Assembly: GCA_003255065.1 (NCBI GenBank) | Contig: QAOA01000580.1 | Coordinates: 53,290-117,289, forward strand | Direction of reading: 5' to 3' | Length of the DNA: 64,000 nucleotides | DNA from: Cercis canadensis | Taxonomy: Eukaryota; Streptophyta; Magnoliopsida; Fabales; Fabaceae | Shown: positions 38,201-51,122 of the stretch, piece by piece | How positions within the stretch are numbered: position 1 is the first letter of the stretch | How the letters are laid out: every line of letters begins with the position of its first letter | Notes under the pieces: model-generated | Seen by the model: the letters and a program-made list of their open reading frames with translations, nothing else | Database searches by the model: none | What the model was told of the DNA's origin: nothing | Made by a program: the position numbers and the translations under genes

Positions 38201-39878
38201 CTTTACCATACCCAATATCACGAACATCTCCTGTTCCAGGAAAGTAATCTCCAAATTTATGGAATGAAACAGTCATGACCCTATCAGTGGTGTAAAAGGC
38301 CTCCTCTACACCATCACCATGGTGGATATCAATGTCTACATATAGAACACGCTGCACATCAATACAGAAAAAATGCCGATTACAATGAAAGAGAACTTAA
38401 GAAAAAATATATAATAGAAGACACCAGATACTAATAAAACTTTAGTGGGCAATGTACTACAAAGAGCTGCATCTTGGAGTCAATCTCTATCCGCCTTTAT
38501 TATGAGTAAAGCAAAAACAGGAATGCATGTCAAGATTTACTTTTGGATATGGAAGGAAAGCTCTAGTTCAAATGTCATCCACAAGGAGAAAAATAGAAAA
38601 GAATATTGGGATTGGCACCAATGATTGCTGTAAGTTTTCCAATTTCAAGGGTTATAAAAATATACCAATCTGTGTGTTAAATAAGCAAATTTTCGTCAAC
38701 AGACCTCATGATTGCTTAACTAGTTTGAAAAGTCATCTTTGACCCTCTGAAGACCACTATTGAGAAAGTCCTGCAGAAAGACTACTTTTAAAATAGAAAG
38801 CAGCTATCTATCACAATTCTCATGATAAGGAATTATAATGGAACATTATAATACAACCAATATTCATATAGCATGTGTAGAACACAGACCATAGTGTTAT
38901 TAGCATACGTTTTCAAATATGAATATATTAGGTTAATTGCATATTAATGGACAACAAGGAAGTGTGAGAGTGTTCAGATGGAATTGGGTGAGCCTAGCCT
39001 CTCACAGCTGCTATGCCTAATTACAGGCCTAACTCTCAGCTACATACTTCACACATTATCCAAATGTCTAAAGTCTAACAGGTGAAGAAAAAGAAATTCA
39101 TGTCTGACCAGGAAAATCCACCATTAACCTGCCAAAAAGTAAGACCCAAAGGAAAAAATGAAGGCTGGCAACAGGAATATTGATTAACAAAAACCAACAA
39201 GCATATAACATGTACAATATAATAATTACATGCAAGCCACAGAAACATAAAACATCCCTAGAGAAAAATGATAACTTGATCATGTGAAATCAATTCAGCC
39301 AACAATAATACATCAATAAGATAATTCAAGATGAAGTAAATTTGGCAAACCTCATGTACTTTGAGAAGTTCCAAAATAGCCAGCACAATGTCATTAACAT
39401 AACAGAATCCAGAAGCCTCACACTTCTTGGCATGATGTAGCCCACCAGCCCAGTTTACAGCAATATCACATATTCCATGGTTCAACTTCAGAGCACCACC
39501 TACAGAACCCCCAGCATATGTCTGACAGAAAGAATAAAGACCATCAAATACAGGGCAGTCTTCACCAACATTAAACCTCTTGAGCTGCCTCAGCTGATCT
39601 TGCTGTGTTTCAGGGCTAATTCCCCTCAGAAAAGCTACGTAATCATCAGCATGGAACTTGCAGAGATCCCGGTCCTTAGCAGGAGTAGGCTTCAGAACTT
39701 GCATGTGTTGAAGCAAACCATAATGGGCTAGAAGTGCATGTGTCATTCGAATCCTATGCGGCTTCATTGGGTGACCCTGCCCATAATAATAATTTCCAAC
39801 CTCCGGGTCATAAAAATATGAAACCTTTCTCTTCACGCCATCAGACCCTGATGGAAGGGAGTTTCCTCCACTTTCCAT
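35225..39878 (-). CDS. HDA19: Class I (RPD3-type) histone deacetylase, HDA19 orthologue
   Basis: Zn-dependent nuclear deacetylase of histone lysines that works in TOPLESS/SIN3-type co-repressor complexes. Coding exons, high to low: 39878-39351, 38351-37911, 37396-37166, 36407-36337, 36256-36199, 35470-35399, 35317-35225. All junctions are GT-AG and in phase, giving 497 aa, about the length of Arabidopsis HDA19 (501 aa). The catalytic domain covers about residues 18-330. Visible motifs: [20 protein letters not shown], the active-site histidine pair in [14 protein letters not shown], metal ligands in [15 protein letters not shown] and [13 protein letters not shown], and the GGGGYTIRN loop. The variable acidic tail ([20 protein letters not shown] then [10 protein letters not shown]) is the part diverging between HDA19 and HDA6. 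The ATG at 39878 directly precedes [17 protein letters not shown]. No disabling change is visible. The 5' UTR is probably split, with a leader exon near 41.2-41.46 kb. Confidence 0.97.
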
Positions 39879-41199
39879 CACCCAATCTGAGAGGGGAAAA
39901 AGAAAAGCAACTGGTTGTGTTAATTGAGAAACAAAATAAAAACAACAACTTGCTTAAGAACAAAGACGAATATTGTGTAAATACCATGGAATATGATTTG
40001 GTCCTGACAATGATATGAACATGAGTATTGCAGAAAAACTGGATATGATGGCCAATGCAACATAAATAGAGATAGATATTGTCAAAGTGCAGGGATAAGG
40101 AATCATATGGTTTTACATGGCAACTTCTTGGCTTAAGCCATTGCATAAAACAAAGAAAGGACAGAAGGAAATTTGACAATAAAGAAACATAATCCTTGAA
40201 TATTCTAATACAAGACCATGTGGAAATGCAGAGGACATGGACTAATCCATAATAACCATAATGGAAACACAGCAAATTATGCTCCTGACTGCTTAACAGC
40301 AATAGAACTGAAGACAAATTCAAACTAATTAAACATTTTTAGGTTGGGCATTGAGGCCTCCAATTAGAATCCACATTTCAAAATTGAGCTGAGTAATCTA
40401 ATTCAGTATGCAAGTTTTGTGGAAAACCAAAAGGAACTGGAGCAGGTACCTAATATGCACTTTGTTATTCTTGTCTCTGACTAAATTGAACTGCCAAGTT
40501 ATATGATCAATTTCACAAATAAAAGTTCAAGCTAATGGCATCACTTGCATATTTTCTTTTAAATTATTGGACTCCCTTAACTTAGATACGCATATTCCTC
40601 AAAAGGAAATCAGAGAACCATATCAACACTCCCGAATTGTGTTTAAAAGCATTTTCTCACATGTGTGAAAACCTAGAATGTAAATAACGTAATAAAAGGG
40701 TGTTTTCGAGTCTTGGGATGTGTCGGACACCACAATACGCATTTCTCGCATGTGGGGCAACCTAGAATTGTCAAATTTCCATAGCTAAATTGGCATCAAG
40801 TCATGTAACCATCAACCACTTACCAGGCATTTAGTTGACTATAAGAGAATTAGAGAAGGCAATATAGACCGTTGAAAATATTTACAAGTCAAATAGGATA
40901 CTAAAGCAAACTAGGAATTCGTGGTAGCCACGGGGAGCGAAGGTGAGGCGGAAAGCCCTGAGGACGAAGTTTTCGACCCCTAAAGATACCATCTAGAACG
41001 AGCAAAGCAATGATGCCAAGGGGTCGAAATTCCATATAAACGAAAGGAAATAAGATCTGAACAAGGCAGCATGAAGTCGTTCGACCACAAACTGCTAACT
41101 AAATAAGAAGGCAGAAGCGAAACAGCACAGAAAACACTTAAATTTTCAACTGACCAGCACTTAGTGTCATGAGAACCTCAATATAATAAGTTCAAAACC

Positions 41200-41460
41200 A
41201 CAGAAAGATACAATATCGGAGTGAGTAACACATGTGATCTCAGGAGAGTAGCCATTACAATGGCTTATGCAAAAGACGCAGATCCAATAAGAATACAAGC
41301 TAATGAGGGAATTGAGAGAGACAGAGAAAGAGAAAGTCCTCACTTATGGTTTAGCAGTGCACAGTGCACACGAATGGATGAGTCCAGAACTTCGGATTGT
41401 TCAATTCAACCGCCTCCGGCCTCTCCAGTTGATTTTTCTTTCTAGTCAAAGAAGAGTGAT
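41200..41460 (-). promoter_or_regulatory. Probable 5'-UTR exon and promoter side of HDA19
   Basis: On the - strand this stretch is pyrimidine-rich (CTTTCTCTTTCTCTGTCTCTC), leader-like and less AT-rich than its flanks, 1.3-1.6 kb upstream of the HDA19 ATG. The intervening 39.9-41.2 kb would be a 5'-UTR intron. This is inference; no motif proves the transcript start. Confidence 0.35.
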
Positions 41461-42240
41461 ACCTGCCACTGGCATTTGATTGTAGGGGCAATTAGAACTT
41501 ACATTTATATGATGAAATTTATGATATGTCGCGTATGGGACTTTCTACCAAAACAGCATCATTTTCAAAACTAATTATTAAAATGGTGTAATTTCAAAAT
41601 GTTTTTCAGTCAAATATGTGTTTTTGTAGTATGGAGTTTGGGTAATTTGGATTTTGAAGGAAGTAGCCTTCTGCCATCATAGGGGGAAAAAAAATTATTT
41701 CACTCATGGTGAAATTTACTTTCGCCACATTAACATTGAGTGTGAATCTTTTAATTTTTTTTCATGATAAAATAAAAAATTGTAAATTGAATCAAAGATT
41801 TATGAGTTTTTTTTCCTTCATGTTCAAGAACTTTAAAAAAAAAACATTAAAAGGTGCCAAAGCCCAAAGGCACCTACTATCAAAAAATAACTAAAATATC
41901 TTTAGTGCTATATAGTTATTTTTTTTATATTTGAACATAATAATGGCATATATAAAGACTAAAATTTCATTTTGGTCCGTAACTTATTTGGACATTGTCA
42001 ATATGATTAATTAGTACAATGTCTTTTCAATTTAGCCCATTAATTAAAAGTTTCACTTCAATAAAATTCTTTCTTCTATCTGCTGCTAAGTAGATTGAAG
42101 AAATGGAAGATGAGATCGTTTAAAAGTGATGAGATTATGTTAAATGTCACATTGAAAGCCTATGTGGACTCCTCATTTATCAGCAATACCCAAAATGTCG
42201 TAGTTTTAGCTTTTAAAGATAGAAAACGACTTTGTGAAGT
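41461..42240. other. AT-rich intergenic spacer
   Basis: No coding frame or clear repeat is visible. It separates the HDA19 leader from the + strand leader-like sequence starting near 42.25 kb. Confidence 0.4.
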
Positions 42241-42249
42241 ACAAGCGGG

Positions 42250-42790
42250 GATTTAGCAGCAGGGGAGGGAAGAGAGAAAAAATATCGAGCCCTTTCATTC
42301 CAGTGGTCACTGTAAGCAACCCCAAAAACTTCCCTTCTTCGATTTCAATTCCAATTTCCTGTTTCAATTTCCCTATTTCATGCAGCTAGTTTTGTAGCGA
42401 TTGGAAGTTGAAAAACCCCAAAATTTTGAAGCTCTTGCTATCGCGTGTCATTGTGGGATTTCTGAAACTTTCTTCCCCACATACAGAATCGGTCTCTATG
42501 CCATGGAAATGGAAAGGAAAACGTACTTTTGCTTTAGTCATGTATACAAGTTGGGTTACAGTTTGTTGGGTTTGCTTATGGTATGAGAATTAAGAAATTT
42601 CCCAGTGGCAATGGATCTATATTGGTCTTCTTCCTACCATGGTTTTTCTTCTTCACCGGGAATCATTTTTCGAGTTTCCAGTTGTTGACTTGGTGGGAAG
42701 AGTTTTTTTGTTTTATTATGATTTTTTGACGGGGTTGGAGTTGGAATTTGGAATAACATCTTTCTCTTTATAGGTAAGCAGCATGGATTA
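42250..42790 (+). other. Unassigned leader-like sequence, possibly transcribed
   Basis: The composition resembles a 5' UTR on the + strand (GGGGAGGGAAGAGAG, then CCCTTCTTCGATTTC). Two overlapping 61-codon frames begin near 42.4 kb but match nothing known and overlap each other. It may be a divergent transcript, a lost gene start or a non-coding RNA. Confidence 0.25.
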
Positions 42791-43605
42791 ATAGATTAAG
42801 CAAACACGTAAAACACTAGTAATACTACAAAATTTTCTAGTGCATAATGAGTCAAACGCTATGGTGAGATGCTCATCTCGCGTGGTGCAACCAGAGCCAC
42901 AAAAATTTGTGATTCTTTTTTTTTTTTTCTCAATTATATATAAATTATACAATTACTAAAATTTTAAGTTTAATTGATCTTACAAAAACTATTTTTGTCA
43001 GGCGTAGATTTTGGTAATTATGTAATTTGTATACAGTTACGTGTGACTAGTTGCACCCGTATAATAACATAACTATCAGCATTTCTAAGTAATATCCAAC
43101 ATGCTAGAGTAATTATCTATGCAGTCAATATATATGAACCTGCTTTTTTTTTTTTTTTTCTTTCTTGGCCATGTATATATAAACCTGCTTAAATTTACCA
43201 AGCTTGTATATGAAAAATTAAAGGCAAAGCATTTGAAAACAGCCATTTAAACAACCTAATCGAAGCAAAAGTAATTCCTAGAAACTCAATATTGAGAAAG
43301 GTAGCTTTCTTTTCTAATTATTTCATATTCAAAACCAGTTTGATTAGTTTTCACTAGTACTTGATTACAAATATGCATTCTTTAAACCATACCACATATG
43401 CATTAGCCTAAAACAACAGTTATTCCAAATACTAAATTGTCATTTGGCGGTCACAATTTTTACAGTTGCATCCATAGAAAGGAACTAAAATCACATCCAA
43501 TGAAAGGGCAAAAAGAGCATAGACATGTTCTGCCACAAATCCTCTACTCAAGTTTGTCTAGATTACAAATATGTAGGTTGAGTAAAGGAAAGAGATCTTA
43601 GCACC
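42791..43605. other. Intergenic sequence downstream of the YjbQ-family gene
   Basis: Low-complexity AT-rich DNA with poly-T runs near 42.91 and 43.15 kb. Nothing coding is seen. The segment next to 43605 should include the 3' UTR of the - strand gene. Confidence 0.4.
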
Positions 43606-46600
43606 TCATATTCCATTAAGAGTGATGACAACTCTGCGTGAAGTAGGACAATCCCGATGCTCACAAAGCCATATACCCTTAAGCATAACATAACAATAAA
43701 AAAAAAATCAATTATTTGGAAGTCAAAATAATTTCAAGTGAGGTATTTTTTACTATCTTTATGCATCATGTCATATTAACTATTACAAGATGAACCTTAT
43801 GCCCTATAAGTAACGCATACACCTATTAATACATATTTTATACTTAAAGACAATCATAATTGACGATAGAAAACTAGGAAGACTAAGTCCTAAAACTCAA
43901 CATAGGGAAAATTTGAAATTCAAAAGGTTCCTTGAAAAAGGTTTATGGAATTAATTTGCTGTTTATGGTTGAAAAATATGTTAAAAATAATAATTTGAAA
44001 TTTCTTAATAGTTCATGTATTAGATTTTTAGTTTTTCCAAGTATTCAAGTTTTTTGAATAAGTGCCACAGTGAGATGTATCATGTTTTATGTGTCTAAAG
44101 TAAATGTTGAGAGTTAATATTACTAAGTCTATAAGTTTCTAATGTTCTAGGGAGTTTTAAGTCTTATGTTATTTGAGATTGGGATTGAAATTCTCCCTCA
44201 AGTGCAGTAGCCAGTAATCACTAGGGTGTGAGTACAAATGAGTGCCTCCCCTCGACAACGTGGGTATCAAAAGCTTGTATAATCCTAGGAGCGATTCCTA
44301 TCGGTGACAAAGGACTGTCACCATGAGAAATGAAGACCAATGGCTCAAAGCTGTCATTGTGCTAGATAATGACTGATGTCGAAGCATGTCAACTTGATGG
44401 ACATTTATGGACGAGTGTCATTCACAAAGCCAAGAGCCACTCGGAGATAAGGTGATTGTCAACAAATTAGTATTATGCTGAATAATATTAGTATCTTGTA
44501 GCATTCTAAAGTGGCTTGTCCCTTAAAAAAAGGTGAACTCTCCGACATGCCACAAATGATAATTAAAGGAGGGTCGTGTTAATTAAATTTAAAAAAAGAA
44601 AAAAGAAAAAAAGAGAGGCTTCTCACGCATGCATAGAGGTTAGTCCCAAAGAAAGATTGAAAGATGAATCTTCTGGAAACCGTGTAATAGAGGTGAATTT
44701 TTTACAAGTGCATGGCTGGAGCGTAAAGAAAGGACAGAGCAAATCCATGGCGTAATTGGTCTGGAATTAAAACAGAACACCTAAGAATAGTTTTGTCTTA
44801 TTGCCCGCAATAAGGGGTGGTGCGCAGCGAAAGAAGAATTTATGCAAGACAGTAATGTTGATATAGCGTAATCTTTGTCAACAAGCAGAATAGGAAATTT
44901 GCTATTAACTTCTTACCTATCCCTATTCAATGATAAGAGGAGGTTAAATGGACGCCCGAGAACTGAAGTTTAGATGTCAATACTGACGTCGACTAAGAGT
45001 GGTCTGCCACTCCTTAAGTTAATTTATCCTAGATACTGGTGGTTTCGTGAATTCAGACTAAGAGGTAGCTTAGAAGGATTCTAAATAATAACAGAGCAGA
45101 AGTAATTGTTGCCTTCCGCTATAAAGAAGGCAGAAAGTGTGCTTAAATATGTAGAGTCGGTGCAATGGCTTACAACTAGCCAGAGGAAAATGCCACTGGT
45201 TCTTGATTCTAAGCTAACTGCAGTAATTCTATCAAAAACTAATGTGATTTCTTGAAGAGTCAAGCAAGAAATTGTAGAAAAAGAAGAGTTAATGATAAGT
45301 AGGGGCCTGCAGAATAAGACATGCTCTGAGAGCAAAGTTTTGTTGCTGATTTTCGGCAATTGGTTTACAATCATTAGGAGACTGCATTAAGACAAATAAT
45401 GTTTGGATAAAGAGAAAAGAAAGGAGGAAAGAAATTGAGAGGTGAAAGGATTTTCCCTTGTTTGAATCACCAAAGAGAACTAAGGAGTGGAGAAAATTTT
45501 GACAAAAAATGCACATAGGCCCCCACTCTCCCTTTTCTCTCCATCGACGAAGAGAAAATGGAGTGATGGGCTTCAAATTTTCATTTTGACATTTCTATAT
45601 TATCACTTTATAACTTCAAAAAATATTATAATAAATATATCGGAGGTATATAAGTTTATAAATTATCAAATAAAAAATATCTCTCGCATTTTATATCTTC
45701 TCATTTTCACTCCATCCAAACAATAATCCTCTCTTTTTTCTTTCCCCTTATTTTCTTTCCTTTCACTTTCTCTTCTCATCCAAACAAAGCATAAATGCTG
45801 GTAATTTTCAGAGGTGTGTAAATTAATAGAGAAAGATGTCGAGGGATGCAAACACTATAGAAGGTTCCACTAATTGAATTCATTTTGACTGATCTACCAC
45901 CCCAAACTTAAAAAAGAAAAAAATAAAATAAAATAAGATTCAGTATGATTTGGGTTGACATAATAACTAATAAGAAATATTATGGCGGCAAAAAGATTGA
46001 AGAGAATATAACCTAAAAAAAATAAATGGCACAATAGAATTTCTGTGGATTAGCCCAAACAGTTTTTTATCTACGGAATAATGAAGCAGACCCAAAATTT
46101 TGTCGTTAAATGCTTGTTTCATTGTTATCATTGTTTTCGTAGGCAAGGAGACATCAAACCAGTACTTAGAAACTGATTTGGAAAATTAACATAAATAAAA
46201 TAAATAATGGGGCTTGTATCTACTTCTGACAAGAGTTCTCATCACAATAAGTTAGAATTGAAAGCAGATTTACTACTTGATCTGAAGGATCAATATATAA
46301 TTATCATTAATGAAGGACCAACAATTATGAAGAAGAATAGTAGAGCTAGCTTAAAATGATATAAGGCACAAAAGAAGAGACTTTCTAAACAAAAATTGAT
46401 CACATAAATCCATTCATCAGAAGTTAGGACGAAGAAAAGACGCAGGGGAGGCCGGGTTAACACACACTGAATATCAAACTAATTTAATATCTGTTCACTC
46501 TTTATAAATTTTTATATTCCAAGCGCTATGTTTCTATTGTTAACCTTTCCAGTTTTAATTAATTTAACCTCCAACAAACACAACTTATGTCATACAAGCA

Positions 46601-49525
46601 TAAGCATTTGTAAAACACTAGTGCAATACACATTGCATCATGACCAATGACAGATATCATATGCATGCTGCAGCGGATCTTATGATCCAAACAACCATGG
46701 CCACATGAAGTATGTCCAATGACCGTTCATCATACAAAGGCATGACAGCCTGCAAGTGCATGATGCATTATGCATAAAAACAATAGTATCGTTAGATAAA
46801 TTTAAATAAATCACAACATGTCCTCAACGCATGTTTTTACTGAAGTTGCCTAAGTCCTAATTTAAAAATATTGTCCTCATGGTTTTCTTTGCTAACAATA
46901 AATGTACATCAATTTTTTCAATGGCATCCAGTGACATAATGGCTATGTGATACTTAAGAAGTTAAGCTACATATAATTAGTATTGGAACAACCAATCACA
47001 ATGTCAAGTCTTGTGAAATTTCAAATTTGGTTGTAAAATGTTAAAATATTTTTCCTACCTATGATTTAACAACATATCATGGCATCAATCAGTGTGAAAT
47101 ATCTATCACTAACTTAGGATGCCAGTAATAGTTATCTGAGGCAGTGAGGCCTGTCTTATGGAATCTAGAATCCATATCAATTTAGTGGAGGCAACAAACT
47201 TGTGAAACACCTTCCATGACAAAAACCATAGATTTGATTCCCCTAAAGAGCAGGAGTCATAAGACACACCTGGATAGCCATTGAGTCTGTCATTAATGAT
47301 TTGAAATGTTTCAATCATTCAGTTATTGGATGACAATACATCACATCAAATTCCAAACTGTTGATAGAAAAGTCAACTGTTAATTGATTATCTAAGTGTA
47401 CCTTACTGTCTAAAGCGTACCCCGAACTTTAAAAGAGTTAATTAGTTAGATTGAACAACCAAAAAAAATATAAATAGATAAATATCAACATTGACCGTGG
47501 GCATTTTGGATCAATCATAACAAAAGTGAACTCTGTTACCTGCCATGTCCCCATGTTAAGCTTGCCATTTGTAATTGGTATCCTAAAAGTACAAGAAATC
47601 AGTACATGCTAAAACAGTAAAACTTTTCAGCATAAAATCAATCTAAACAGGAAGCATTTCTCACATGAGTGTGCAACCAAACATTGATGATTTAATATGT
47701 GCTGGCATATCATCTGCACCTGCAAAATTTCAAAAAGATAGCCACCAACAGGAAAGCCATTAGAAACCACCCAAAGTTATAGCTTAATATCCTACTTATG
47801 GTGCTATATTAGAAGCATGTGGGAAGCAACATAAATTATAGCATTTATCCTTACATCAAGCTCCTGCAGGCTGCCTCTAGTTCAGAAAAAATGTTCAGTT
47901 GGTAGGAAGTTAATATATCGGTTTTCTAAATACAGACATTCCCTGGTCACCACATATACTGAAAAAACCAAGCCCGCAAAAAGTGACTTAGTGGTGTCTA
48001 ATCCCCTTAAAAAATATGGTATTGGGAGAGGTGACAGAAATGGTGCAGGGTAAATGGAGAATTCAGAAAACCATTCCCTATCCTTTCCAAGAAAAGTTAA
48101 TGAATATAAACATATAGAACAGAGGAAATGGAAAAAGGAGATCAAATAATGATTTAACAATTAAGACCAAATCAAATACGCCCCCCCCCCCCCCCCCCNC
48201 CCCCCCCCCCCCCAACAAAAAAAGTTAATTTGGACATTAACTCAGGTATTAAAGTTTGATATAATATAGCTAATGTTACTAAAAGATTGTGCAGGAAGAA
48301 TTCCAACTCCAATAGAGTTCAACATCATTTCATCACCAGCACACTGATAGAAATGGATTATAAGAGCAGTTTCAGAAAAATTGAGCAAACCAGAAAACAC
48401 CAGGCAAAGAAAGTTATCCCTTAGTCAATCAAAAACTAGTACTAACCCTCTAGAGTATGCTTCCAAGGAGCGGATGACCCCTACACAACATAGGGAAAAT
48501 TCATATTAAGTCCTTTGTCATAAGAGTATAACGATATACTGCAAGAAGCAGATAATAAACTAACCTCTGGAACTATCCCATTGAGGAATGTTTCTGTATC
48601 ATCCCGGACATCAGAGTCATAATTCTCATTGATGGTAAGAGAAGCACTTGTGTGCTGCACTGCATCTCTCATTAGAAGTTCAGTATGTGAAACCCAGAGT
48701 GAACTTAAAAGATGAGAAATAAATTATTTGTAGACTTACAGAAGAGATGAGCTAGGCCACACTTGAATCCAGATAAGTCTTGCCCAATTTCTTTTAATAT
48801 CTGATTGGAATCAATGATTAAAGAAAGATCGAAAAATGAGATAAAGGTGATAAGTAGAGGAGACACAAACTCACAATTTAATGAGCACAACAACACAGAG
48901 ATGCATATGTTTGAAATGAGATTTAAAATGTAAATAAGTCATGACTCATAACCAAGACTGTTTACGGATAATGTCAAAAAACTAATAAAAACTGACAGAA
49001 TCTTCAGGTGTTGCAATGCGAGTTTTAAACGCTGATAGGTAGAGTTAAACTAGGCGAGAGTTACAGTTATCGTTATAAATTTAAGAAAGATAAATGGTCT
49101 AATATTTGTGATTCCCATAAAGTAAGCAGCAAACATTTCAGATGATACAGCAGATGTTTGGTTTTGTTTTTATAAGGATATGATTCTGACCAATTCAAGT
49201 AAACGCAAACACGCCATGAGTAATAGGGAAGGCTTGAAGGAAGAGGAGGAAGTCACTTGGTAAGGGCATTTCAGAAAGGAAATAGTGAGGGTTTTATCAA
49301 AAGGGTACATGAACAATTGAACATGATGATTGATATTTAGCTCACCTGAGAAGTGATGAGATGACAGCCCCGTCTCTGGGGAGGTAAAGTTATGGTCCTC
49401 TGAGCCCATCTAGGAGCAGCCGCCTCTGCCATCGAGCTGGGGTTTTTCACTGTTCTCGGGTTTGAATGTAGCGACTTAACGCGAACTGGAACCTTGGTTG
49501 CCCCAATCAGTGAGTAGGCGTGCAT
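43606..49525 (-). CDS. YjbQ/UPF0047 family protein (secondary thiamine-phosphate synthase family)
   Basis: A small, widely conserved protein of the UPF0047/TIGR00149 family; weak thiamine-phosphate synthase activity has been reported for the bacterial member, and the plant role is not settled. Exons, high to low: 49525-49346, 48800-48740, 48665-48565, 48480-48447, 47719-47665, 47582-47540, 43677-43606. All are in phase and give 181 aa. The hallmark block QHTSASLTINENYDSDVR is intact, followed by GSSAPWKHTLEGADDMPAHI, the TNGKLNMGTWQ stretch, and the end WLCEHRDCP...TLNGI. The ATG at 49525 adds about 31 residues rich in Ser, Lys and Arg before an internal Met (49432), resembling an organelle-targeting extension; translation from the internal Met would give a cytosolic form. 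The final 24-codon exon lies beyond a 3.86-kb intron. Intron 3 or its neighbour holds a poly-C run with an N. Confidence 0.92.
44180..45385 (-). mobile_element. Possible solo LTR or LTR remnant (fossil) in the last YjbQ-gene intron
   Basis: Read on the - strand, the segment shows a layout seen in plant Ty3/gypsy LTRs: a TATA-like TATTTAAGC, then a short transcribed region with TTATAGCGGAAGGCAAC and AATCCTTCTAAG. It has no coding part, no partner and no confirmed target duplication. It is old and incomplete if real. Confidence 0.25.
45395..45792. mobile_element. MITE of about 400 bp in the last YjbQ-gene intron
   Basis: The left end (TGTTTGGATAAAGAG) and the reverse-complemented right end (TTTGTTTGGATGAGAAG) form imperfect inverted repeats with purine-rich arms (AAAGAAAGGAG and the like). 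This is a common plant MITE design. Exact borders and target duplication are uncertain. Confidence 0.5.
48181..48213. other. Poly-C run containing a single N (assembly junction)
   Basis: The C run is interrupted only by an N at 48199, inside an intron of the YjbQ-family gene. It matches the poly-G/N and poly-T/N cases elsewhere and is best read as an unresolved assembly junction. Confidence 0.75.
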
Positions 49526-50059
49526 CCTGCCCTGCCAGTGGCAACCAATAAACCAGGACTGACCGGGGAAGCAATGGTTACACCTTATGATTATTATTTC
49601 TTTCCCTTCTCTTTTAAGCCATATCTTATTAGTGGACGGTATTATTGTTGGCTGTTGCCGCTCTCAGTTTTTTTATATACATTTATTTATTTAATTATTA
49701 TTTTTTTGTTATGGATGATTATTTTTGTTGCTTGATATTAAAAAATTCAAATTTATAACTTTAAGGGTTTAATTTAGTGATAATAATGCAATAGGTTCAT
49801 CTAAACTAGTCAATATTCGAATCTTATAACCAAGAAAAAATGTACTAGGCTTATATATAGGGTGCACCCATAAAATCACCTGAAAAATAACTTAGTCTAA
49901 GTTAAAACAAAACAAAAATTCAAATTTATAGTTAGAGCTGGGAAACTGGTCAGTCCAACCTAATTAAGTAACGGGTCAATTTGGCCTATTTCCATTTGGG
50001 CCAACATATTGCCAGCCCTACCCTCCATAAGATGCGAGCTAAAATAGGTTAGCCTTTCT

Positions 50060-50094
<35 letters not shown>

Positions 50095-50495
50095 NTTATT
50101 TGTATTGTATTTTGGGGGAACATGAGAACATACTGATAAAGTAAAGTGCGGCAAGCTTAAGAAATCCACGGAGGTAACTAGAAGATTTTAACTTGAAAAA
50201 CTCTTGATAATCATTACAACAGTAAGAAAGTTAGCATTTTCAAACAATCTTTGCTTTCATCCTCATTAATTTTGTCAACATCCATAAATAAAATAATAAT
50301 GGTATTTAATAACATAATGAACCTTAAAAGTAAGATATAATAACATAATTATAGCAATAAGTAATAATATTTGAACGAAATTCTAATATGATAATAAAGC
50401 CTCAAATATTTAAAGTCTTAAACAAATTCAAATGGGCGAATAATAATAAACTATTAAAGTATCAACCACATACTAATTAGAATATTAGGCTCAAA
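49526..50495. other. Intergenic spacer with poly-T/N junction
   Basis: It contains the promoter side of the YjbQ-family gene (near 49.53-49.6 kb) and then AT-rich sequence. A T run at 50061-50094 ends in an N at 50095, another probable assembly junction. No gene is seen. Confidence 0.45.
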
Positions 50496-50509
50496 CAGGG
50501 CTTGAGGTA

Positions 50510-51122
50510 GTCCAGCCACCACCTCTAAAGAGATGACCTAGAAGGCCTAAAACACAGAGGAAGAAGACCAATGATCCCCCTGAAACACAAAGCGTAGCCA
50601 AGCTAAAAAGAAAATATGAGGATATCAAATGTGGAAAATGTGATCATCTGGGCCATAATACAAGAACGTGTAAAAGTGGTCATGTGAAGACAAAAAGGGC
50701 CAAGAAGACTATAGAACCACCAACGCAACCAGTCCAGTCATCTCAACTTGAAACTCAATCACAGGCCCCAATTGTCTCTTCACAAGAAACAAGTCAACCT
50801 CGGCCCCGAGCAGAATTGTTAGTTAGAAGAAATGTGAGTTAATGTTGATTTCAGTCTTCATATGTTATTATCTGTTACATCATTTTTGCAAAAATTCATA
50901 TGTTAATTATCACTCATTTATACTTTTCAGGTGCAACCGGATCAACTACCTAATAGGGTCCCCACTAAACCTTAACAGGATGGTGTGTTGATGCAAACAA
51001 CAAGACAACATTCTGTTAGTAGAGAGACCGTTCTAGCAGCAATTGAAGCCTCAAGGAGGAGGGTGAAACACATATTTCCAGGTGTTGGGCAACCAGGGTC
51101 CAGTGGGAGCAAGCATAGCTAA
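50510..51122 (+). pseudogene. C-terminal remnant of a MuDR-type (MULE) transposase
   Basis: Two exon-like blocks (about 50510-50833 and 50931-51122) with a GTGAGT donor and TTTTCAG acceptor encode the tail of a MULE transposase. The first has PPPLKR, then a CCHC zinc knuckle CGKCDHLGHNTRTC, then Pro/Gln/Ser-rich sequence. The second ends KHIFPGVGQPGSSGSKHS. The catalytic and SWIM parts are missing to the left. In-frame stops occur in each block (a TGA right after PPPLKR and a TAA after PTKP), so it is dead. It converges on the GRF-type remnant at 52534-52980, the arrangement seen in the better-preserved MULE next door. Confidence 0.7.

Noticed and set aside
35220-41460. HDA6 rather than HDA19 identity
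   Set aside because: The N-terminus ([19 protein letters not shown]) and the long acidic, RVKRE-containing tail fit HDA19; HDA6 has a different N-terminus and tail.
42401-42593. Two overlapping 61-codon frames as a small gene
   Set aside because: They overlap in different frames, lack similarity to anything known and show no splice support; kept only as unassigned leader-like sequence.
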